A stretch of DNA of 11,391 bases from an uncultured Nitrospina sp. GTDB lineage: Bacteria > Nitrospinota > Nitrospinia > Nitrospinales > VA-1. The position numbers and the translations under genes were made by a program. This document shows, one piece after another, positions 1 through 5,660 of the stretch. The stretch spans positions 1 to 11,391 of the forward strand of contig CAJWOD010000026.1 of the NCBI GenBank assembly GCA_913044145.1, in the 5' to 3' direction. The notes under the pieces were generated by a model. It worked only from the letters and a program-made list of their open reading frames with translations, ran no database searches and was not told where the DNA came from. Each line of letters starts with the position of its first letter. Within the stretch, counting starts at the first letter, position 1.

Positions 1-219
1 TTTTTCTACCTTTTCGGTATTTTCCTAGATCTTAGGCCCGTAAAAGCCCTTACTTTAATAAAAAAATTATACAATTGTAGCAATATTTCTAGCTACAAAG
101 CACAATACGATTCCAACTCAATCAAGCTATTGAATTCATTTGACAACAAACTTTGGGAAAGTATAATTATCACTCTTATACTACATTCGAAGCTTTTCTT
201 TCCGAGCAAATTCAATTAA
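1..219 (+). CDS. Possible 3' end of a truncated gene (open frame to left edge)
   Basis: Frame 1 is open from the first base to a TAA at 217-219, 72 codons without a stop in a very AT-rich stretch where stops should be frequent. It has no ATG, so if real it is the C-terminal end of a gene starting outside the window. The translated tail is rich in Ile, Leu, Lys, Asn and Ser and matches no family I recognise. Against it: the base composition is more AT-rich than in the clear genes here, and a consensus promoter lies inside it. It could equally be non-coding sequence that is open by chance. Confidence 0.25.
   Translation, partial: FFYLFGIFLDLRPVKALTLIKKLYNCSNISSYKAQYDSNSIKLLNSFDNKLWESIIITLILHSKLFFPSKFN
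140..167 (+). promoter_or_regulatory. Consensus sigma-70-type promoter for the NHL gene
   Basis: TTGACA at 140-145 and TATAAT at 162-167 are both perfect consensus hexamers, separated by 16 bases. Transcription would start near 174, giving an untranslated leader of about 130 bases before the ATG at 305. The leader is AT-rich and I see no obvious riboswitch fold or terminator in it. The next gene on this strand is the NHL-repeat gene, so that is the likely target; the downstream NTF2-like gene may be on the same transcript. Confidence 0.6.
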
Positions 220-291
220 CTCCTATGAATTTTATTTAATTGGATAGGTTTTAAAGGAAAGTTTTTTTATTTTTTTAATTATGGTCCATGA

Positions 292-296
292 AGAGG
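292..296 (+). promoter_or_regulatory. Ribosome binding site fixing the NHL start at 305
   Basis: AGAGG lies 8 bases before the ATG at 305. The in-frame ATG at 281 has only a T-rich run before it, and using it would put eight charged or polar residues ahead of the signal peptide. This site decides the start in favour of 305. Confidence 0.6.
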
Positions 297-304
297 TTTT
301 TAAC

Positions 305-2479
305 ATGTTAAAAAAACATTTTTTCTTATTGGCGATCCTAACTTTTTTTCTAGGAAGCACCTTTCTAGAATGTGAGGTTTCGGCTAAAGTTTTTTCAGCC
401 ACTAAAACAGAAGTGTCTCTGGTGGACGGAATCGCTGTGGATAAAAAAGGCAATGTTTATATTGCCATGCGTGACAATAATATTATCAGCCGTATTGATC
501 TCAAGGGTAACATGAGTACCTACGCAGGTAGCGGTTCCTCGGGTTTCAGTGGTGATGGTGGTAAGGCCACCGAGGCTAGATTGAATGTGCCTGCCGGGCT
601 GGCTTTTGATAAGAGCGGAAACCTATATATCGCGGACAGGAATAATCATCGAATACGTAAAGTGGATACTCGAGGGACGATAAGTACCATTGCGGGAACA
701 GGAACTGCCGGTTTCAGTGGTGATGAGGGTCCCGCTACCAAAGCACAAATAAATCACCCCTCTGGAATTGCTTTTGACAAAAAAGGAGACTTATATTTTT
801 CAGATCGGTCCAATGAGCGCATTCGCAAAATCGATTCCAATGGCAATATCCATACCTATGCGGGAAATGGTAAAGACGGCTTTAAAGGTGATTCCGGACC
901 CGCCCTGCAAGCTACTTTGGACAAACCCTTTGGAATCGCTTTCGATAGAAAAGGAAATTTATATATAGCAGATCGCGGTAATAACCGGGTCCGCAAGGTC
1001 AATACGCAAGGAATCATCACCACCGTGGCAGGTGATGGTGGTTATTTTATGATGGGCGATAACGGACCTGCCTATAGAGCCAGTATTGCCGGGCCAACAG
1101 GTGTCGTAGTCGATGATCAAGGCACCCTTTATATTGCTGACCGAGAAAATAACCGAATCCGTGCAGTGGACTCACAAGGGATGATCACCACTGTTGCGGG
1201 AACTGGAAAACAGGACTACAACGGAGATTCCGAAGTAGCGCACGAGACTAACCTTCACCTTCCTTTTGGCGTAGCCTTAAGTCCTGAAGGGAATTTACTG
1301 GTAATTGATCGATCGCATTACCGTATTCGCAGTATTAACTTAAAAAGAGGCAGCGTAAAAACCATCGCGGGTAATGGCAATAAAATGTTTGCTGGAGACG
1401 GCGGACCTGCGACAGGAGCCACTTTGAGTTTCCCTCATGGAATCACAGTTGATAATAATGATAATGTGATTGTTTCTGATAAGGGCAACTATCGCATTCG
1501 CAAAATTTCTCCCGATGGCATTATTCGCACCATTGTCGGAAATGGTATCCGAGGAAATATTGGAGACGGGCTACCAGCCATGGAAGCATCCATTTATGGA
1601 GCCACCTCTTTGAAGCTTAACCATAAAGGAGAAATATTTATCGTTAGTCCTAGCGGGTTTGTGAGCCTGATTCGAAAAATTGATGAAAAAGGGATCATGC
1701 GAAAATTTCTAGACACGGTGACTCCCAGTTACATGGATTCAATATCAAAAAGCAAATACAAGGGTAAGGTACAAACCGGAGAGCTTGCTACGATTACTAC
1801 TTTTTCAGATTTCGCTTTCGATCAAAAAGGTAATATGTTTATTTCTGACAGGCTCAATCACCAGATCCGCAAAATAGATACTAAAGGTAATATTACTACC
1901 ATAGCTGGAACGGGTGAGTCGGGGTTTTATGGGGATGGAGGGCCGGCAAGCGAGGCGGCATTTCGCGACCCAAGTGCATTGGCTACAGATAAAGAAGGAA
2001 ACCTGTATATAGCAGATGGTGCTAACAATTTAATTCGAAAGATTGACACAAAGGGTATCGTTTCAACAATTGCAGGAAATGGCAAACACGATAACGCTGG
2101 TGATGGAGGCCCTGCATTGGAAGCAAGCATCCGCAACATGGACTATTTAAAAGTCAGTCCAAAAGGAGAGCTTCATATTGTAGAAATGAATTCAAACACA
2201 ATTAGAAAAGTTACTAGAGACGGGAAAATAGTGAAAGTAGCTGGCAAAGGTTATCAGGGTTATTCTGGAGATGGCGGCCCGGCAACTGAAGCCATGCTTA
2301 AAAGTCCCTTGGCTATTGCGTTTGATTCTAAAAACAATATGTATATTACAGACATGGGAAATAACCGAATTAGAAAAGTGGATGCAAATGGAATAATTTC
2401 AACTTTTGCGGGAACTGGAAATTTCGGATGGGCCCAAGATGGCGAAACTGTAGAAATTTATTTACACAAATTCCCCTGA
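305..2479 (+). CDS. Exported NHL-repeat beta-propeller protein
   Basis: A 724-residue protein with an N-terminal signal peptide: a Lys-Lys start, a hydrophobic core, and likely cleavage after Val-Ser-Ala near residue 27. From about residue 42 to the end it consists of about 12 repeats of roughly 56 residues. Each repeat has an NLYIADRxNxRIRKV-like strand pair followed by an AGTGxxGFxGDGGPA-like loop. This is the NHL-repeat family, which folds as beta-propellers; 12 repeats would suit two six-bladed propellers. Repeat 8 is the most diverged and carries an insertion ending in a Thr/Ser-rich segment. There is no catalytic domain and no C-terminal anchor. NHL propellers usually act as binding or scaffolding modules, so a periplasmic or secreted binding role is inferred; the ligand is unknown. 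The gene has its own strong promoter and precedes the NTF2-like gene by 72 bases. Confidence 0.9.
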   Translation: MLKKHFFLLAILTFFLGSTFLECEVSAKVFSATKTEVSLVDGIAVDKKGNVYIAMRDNNIISRIDLKGNMSTYAGSGSSGFSGDGGKATEARLNVPAGLAFDKSGNLYIADRNNHRIRKVDTRGTISTIAGTGTAGFSGDEGPATKAQINHPSGIAFDKKGDLYFSDRSNERIRKIDSNGNIHTYAGNGKDGFKGDSGPALQATLDKPFGIAFDRKGNLYIADRGNNRVRKVNTQGIITTVAGDGGYFMMGDNGPAYRASIAGPTGVVVDDQGTLYIADRENNRIRAVDSQGMITTVAGTGKQDYNGDSEVAHETNLHLPFGVALSPEGNLLVIDRSHYRIRSINLKRGSVKTIAGNGNKMFAGDGGPATGATLSFPHGITVDNNDNVIVSDKGNYRIRKISPDGIIRTIVGNGIRGNIGDGLPAMEASIYGATSLKLNHKGEIFIVSPSGFVSLIRKIDEKGIMRKFLDTVTPSYMDSISKSKYKGKVQTGELATITTFSDFAFDQKGNMFISDRLNHQIRKIDTKGNITTIAGTGESGFYGDGGPASEAAFRDPSALATDKEGNLYIADGANNLIRKIDTKGIVSTIAGNGKHDNAGDGGPALEASIRNMDYLKVSPKGELHIVEMNSNTIRKVTRDGKIVKVAGKGYQGYSGDGGPATEAMLKSPLAIAFDSKNNMYITDMGNNRIRKVDANGIISTFAGTGNFGWAQDGETVEIYLHKFP

Positions 2480-2537
2480 TTTATCAACTTTTTTAGTAGT
2501 TTAAATTAGGGCATATTGACCTTTTTAATTTTTTTCT

Positions 2538-2542
2538 GGAGA
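2538..2542 (+). promoter_or_regulatory. Ribosome binding site for the NTF2-like gene
   Basis: GGAGA lies 9 bases before the ATG at 2552. It supports that start over the in-frame TTG at 2516, which would add 12 residues ahead of a good signal peptide. Confidence 0.6.
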
Positions 2543-2551
2543 AACTTTAAA

Positions 2552-3055
2552 ATGAAGCGCTTCTTATTAACCGGGATGGTTTTTATTATTTCCCTGGTAA
2601 TCAATAACAATGCCTTGGCTGCAGATACGGATGTGTATGCCAATATATTAAAGAAAATGGATGGCATCGCTTGTACTCAACCAGAAAAACTTCTCGGTTT
2701 TTATGGTAAAGACCTAGTTATCATTGAAGACGACAAGCGTTCTCTATTAGAAAACAGAGTAAAGGCGTATCAGCAAATGATGTCTGACTTCCGTGATATT
2801 AAATGTCAGGTACAACGTCAGGTTCTCTCTGGTCATGCTGGCAACAAGGTGGGGTATGTACTGGTTGATGAAATCGCAAACGTTACTTCCAAATCTGGTC
2901 ACAACGACGAGCGTCAGCACAGCGTCTGTAATTATAGTTTTGTCAAAGAAGGTTCTAGTTGGAAAATAACACTTGAGCATTGTTCGAGCTTGCCTGATTA
3001 CAGCATCAACCCGGGAGATGACGCCTTATATTATTTTCATAATCCCTTGTATTGA
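2552..3055 (+). CDS. Small exported NTF2/SnoaL-like protein of unknown function
   Basis: A 167-residue protein. It begins Met-Lys-Arg, has a hydrophobic core, and has an Ala-Leu-Ala-Ala cleavage site near residue 23, so it is exported. The mature part starts with a helix containing Ile-Leu-Lys-Lys-Met. A Phe-Tyr-Gly-Lys-Asp-Leu segment follows, then a helix with Tyr-Gln-Gln-Met-Met and three long beta strands ending in Ser-Trp-Lys-Ile. This order and length are typical of the NTF2/SnoaL (DUF4440-like) cone fold. The mature protein has four cysteines (in IACTQ, IKCQ, SVCNY and EHCSS), which could form two disulfides in the periplasm. The fold covers both enzymes and binding proteins, and I see no clear catalytic set. 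It lies 72 bases after the NHL gene with no recognisable terminator between them, so the two may be co-transcribed. The fold call is by pattern only. Confidence 0.75.
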   Translation: MKRFLLTGMVFIISLVINNNALAADTDVYANILKKMDGIACTQPEKLLGFYGKDLVIIEDDKRSLLENRVKAYQQMMSDFRDIKCQVQRQVLSGHAGNKVGYVLVDEIANVTSKSGHNDERQHSVCNYSFVKEGSSWKITLEHCSSLPDYSINPGDDALYYFHNPLY

Positions 3056-3317
3056 AAACCCAATTTAATACAATTGCGTGCCTTGAGTTCTTTCATAAAA
3101 GGCTTAGGTGGTGGTTAAAGACTCATAACAATAGGTGTTAGGGGCTACTATTGACCTAGTAAAAAAGAAAAATGGATCGGATAGAAAACTCTAAACCAAT
3201 TTGATGAATTAAAAAGTTTTCTAAAAAGTGTTGATATTTGACACGATTCACGCACCTGATTCGTTTGTGTGGTTTGGCTGGTTTCTTAACTTCTCTCTCA
3301 CTTCACAGCAAACTACT
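3056..3317 (+). other. Intergenic region upstream of the cytochrome operon
   Basis: About 260 bases without a convincing gene. It should contain the operon promoter, but I could not place one. TTGACC at 3151-3156 and a perfect TTGACA at 3238-3243 have no acceptable -10 hexamer at 16-18 bases. A GTG at 3228 opens the cytochrome frame, so the last 90 bases might be coding. The TTGTATT/AATACAA inverted repeat at 3047-3073 spans the stop of the preceding gene and lacks a T-tract. Confidence 0.5.
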
Positions 3318-5660
3318 GTGTTCACTTTAAAAAAGGGGCTGACGGTTTTACTTATTACCCTCATGGGGGTCTGCTCTGTGTTCGCTCAAGAAAAAGACTG
3401 GGTTTTTTGGCAGGGTAAATTCTTTCAAGCGAACGCAGACAAGGCAAGCGACTATGAAACAGCCTATTTTTGGAGAACTCAGGAACCTTATATCAAGGAA
3501 ATGCGGGTCACTGCAATCTTACCGGATTATCCTTGGGTGAAAATATCAAGCTACAGAAACCGTAAAGTAGAACGTTGCATTACTTGTCACGATGGCATTT
3601 CTACTATCAGTTCATCTCACCCCCCTGAGTTCGGGTGCGTTATTTGCCATGGTGGCGAACCAGAATCGGTAGACAAAAACCAAGCTCATGCAACGTTGAT
3701 TTATGATCCTCAGGCAGGGACGGGAAAACGAAACCCGTCGAGCCTCAGTGTAGTGGAGAAGTCCTGCGGACAACTGTATTGTCACTCCGGTCATACTCGC
3801 GAAGACCGAAACCATATTCAACGGCTAAATAAGTCTATGATGAACACTCTGGCCGGAATGATTTCCGGTCTGCGTTACCAATGGGCTGGGCAAAGTAAAA
3901 AGACCGCAAACTATGCAAAGAGGGCTATTTCAGACAAAGATGGAAATGTACCGCATGAATGGGGTGCCTTGAAAAAACTGGATAAGCTCCCCTACTTTTC
4001 TTCTTTAGATATCCCTGAATCTGAAAAAAATACTATTCAACCAATTTCTAAACATCCCAGCGATCGTCTTTTACGCCAGAAGTGTTTTCAATGCCATATT
4101 GATTCTCCCCCACCGCCAGGCCAATACCGATCTCAGGGTTGCGCGGCTTGTCATTTTTCTTATTCTAAAATAGGCCTCTATGAAGGCAATGACCCGACCA
4201 TTTCTAAAACGCAACCAGGCCATGCAAAACTTCATCAGATTCAAGCCTTGCCCAAACGAAAAATTTGTGTGCAATGCCATCAAAGGTTTTCTATACAAAC
4301 TTTGGGCAATGAACCTTCCCCAGTTAAAAATATTTTAGTAGGGCCCATCAATCAAAATGAAAAAACTAAAAATATGTCCGAAGAAACCCTACAGCAACAG
4401 GAGGAGGTTGAACAGCAACAAGTGAACGAAGGGTTTGCCTCAATGATGAACAATGAAGAATTACTTACTATGGGAACCCAAAAAGAGGATAACAAGTCAG
4501 ACGAAGAAGAAAAATTATCCCTTTTTACTGGAAAAGGAAATGTTCAGGTCGATGTCCATACCGCTCGCGGTTTGGACTGCATCGACTGCCACACACAAAG
4601 GGATATCATGGGAGATGGAAATCTGTATTCAAAGCAACATCAAGCTGTGGAAATTCGTTGCGAAACCTGTCATGGAAATGACAGTACCTATCCCATGATA
4701 TCGAAAGTTACAGAACTAGATGATGCGGTCATTAGACTCAGCAAACATTATAAAGGCAAACCAAACTCTGTTGGAGACTGGATGGCTGTTTCCGAAAGAA
4801 AACAGCGCATGACTAACGTTAAAGTACAAAATGGGAAAATGGTCACTATCGGAAAGCGAAGTGGCCGTATTTATAATATCCCTCTACTTCGAAACAAACA
4901 GATCCATTTTATTCCCCAACATCAATCTCGTTTAGAATGTACTGCATGCCACTCCCAATCGATAGTGGAATGCCAGAGTTGCCATGCATCCATGAAGTTA
5001 GGCCAGGTCGATTTGGAAACTTCAGAAAGAGCTCCTATAAAAATTCAGCAACCCTCCCTTATGATCGGACCACGTGGAAAAGTGGCCCCCATGTTTGCAC
5101 AACCCGAAAGACATTTTTCCATGCTGGACGAGAAAGGTAATGCAATACTAGCATTGGGGTCTACAGGTCAACAACGAGGAAAATATCAAGAATGGCATTT
5201 TACAAACCCCAATACCTCTTCAGGATCAAATCTGGCATATTCACTTAATCCTCATTCTACAGGAACTAAAGTACGCTCGTGCGAAAGTTGTCATTTATCT
5301 CCCGAGACTTTAGGTTTAGGAAAAGGCGACTTGAAAATTGGAGCAAATAATACCGGAAAAAATGATTCGCTTGTTTCATTAAATCGATTAGACGAAAAGA
5401 CCCAGGCATCAGTGTTTGATCCTCAGGCAAAAGTCTCAATACGCGGAGAAGTTCTTGCGGGGAGTCATCAGCTCAAAGCAAGACCCTTTAACCAAAAAGA
5501 GATAATACGAATTTTGAGGGTAGGCAATTGTATTCCCTGCCACGATCGATATGGCGATCGTATTTACCAAGACATTAAGAAAAGCTATGCCTTCGCAAGC
5601 ACGCTTAAGCATCGTCAATTGCGGGAGCAAATATTAAACGCAACGCAAGTTCAGCCGTGA
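3318..5660 (+). CDS. Large periplasmic multihaem c-type cytochrome, 12 haem sites (paralogue 1)
   Basis: About 780 residues from GTG 3318, giving a clean signal peptide (Leu-Lys-Lys, hydrophobic core, Val-Phe-Ala then Gln). An in-frame GTG at 3228 would add 30 unlikely residues; neither start has a clear ribosome binding site. Covalent haem sites, numbered from 3318, are at residues 87, 107, 150, 256, 275, 317, 421, 448, 541, 552, 655 and 738. Eleven are CXXCH; the one at 150 is CGQLYCH, a CX4CH motif. The protein should be periplasmic and act in electron transfer, since no substrate-binding or catalytic domain is visible. An acidic, Gln-rich insertion (4374-4520) separates haems 6 and 7. It is collinear with the next gene, sharing for example GQYRSQGCAACH versus GDYRASGCSSCH, and IRCETCHG versus IRCIDCHG. 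It is the first gene of the operon, and its stop overlaps the next start. It belongs to a widespread but poorly characterised multihaem family; no gene name is justified. Confidence 0.9.
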   Translation: MFTLKKGLTVLLITLMGVCSVFAQEKDWVFWQGKFFQANADKASDYETAYFWRTQEPYIKEMRVTAILPDYPWVKISSYRNRKVERCITCHDGISTISSSHPPEFGCVICHGGEPESVDKNQAHATLIYDPQAGTGKRNPSSLSVVEKSCGQLYCHSGHTREDRNHIQRLNKSMMNTLAGMISGLRYQWAGQSKKTANYAKRAISDKDGNVPHEWGALKKLDKLPYFSSLDIPESEKNTIQPISKHPSDRLLRQKCFQCHIDSPPPPGQYRSQGCAACHFSYSKIGLYEGNDPTISKTQPGHAKLHQIQALPKRKICVQCHQRFSIQTLGNEPSPVKNILVGPINQNEKTKNMSEETLQQQEEVEQQQVNEGFASMMNNEELLTMGTQKEDNKSDEEEKLSLFTGKGNVQVDVHTARGLDCIDCHTQRDIMGDGNLYSKQHQAVEIRCETCHGNDSTYPMISKVTELDDAVIRLSKHYKGKPNSVGDWMAVSERKQRMTNVKVQNGKMVTIGKRSGRIYNIPLLRNKQIHFIPQHQSRLECTACHSQSIVECQSCHASMKLGQVDLETSERAPIKIQQPSLMIGPRGKVAPMFAQPERHFSMLDEKGNAILALGSTGQQRGKYQEWHFTNPNTSSGSNLAYSLNPHSTGTKVRSCESCHLSPETLGLGKGDLKIGANNTGKNDSLVSLNRLDEKTQASVFDPQAKVSIRGEVLAGSHQLKARPFNQKEIIRILRVGNCIPCHDRYGDRIYQDIKKSYAFASTLKHRQLREQILNATQVQP

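Noticed and set aside
75..98. Stem-loop TTGTAGC/GCTACAA with a 10-base loop, possible terminator on the minus strand
   Set aside because: The stem is short and AT-rich, and the T-tract on the minus strand begins about 8 bases after the stem.
281..304. Upstream ATG for the NHL gene
   Set aside because: It has no ribosome binding site and would place acidic residues before the signal peptide; the ATG at 305 has AGAGG at good spacing.
2516..2551. TTG start for the NTF2-like gene, and TTGACC at the same place as a -35
   Set aside because: The ATG at 2552 has a better ribosome binding site and signal peptide; no -10 hexamer stands at proper spacing.
3047..3073. Inverted repeat TTGTATT/AATACAA as a terminator after the NTF2-like gene
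   Set aside because: Only 7 AT-rich base pairs, a 13-base loop and no T-tract.
3228..3317. GTG start at 3228 for the first multihaem cytochrome
   Set aside because: The 30 extra residues precede a complete signal peptide and there is no ribosome binding site. Kept as an alternative because the 3318 GTG lacks one too.
4071..4298. Reverse-strand open frames inside the cytochrome genes
   Set aside because: They are shadows of strongly supported haem-protein genes on the other strand and have no motifs or start signals of their own.
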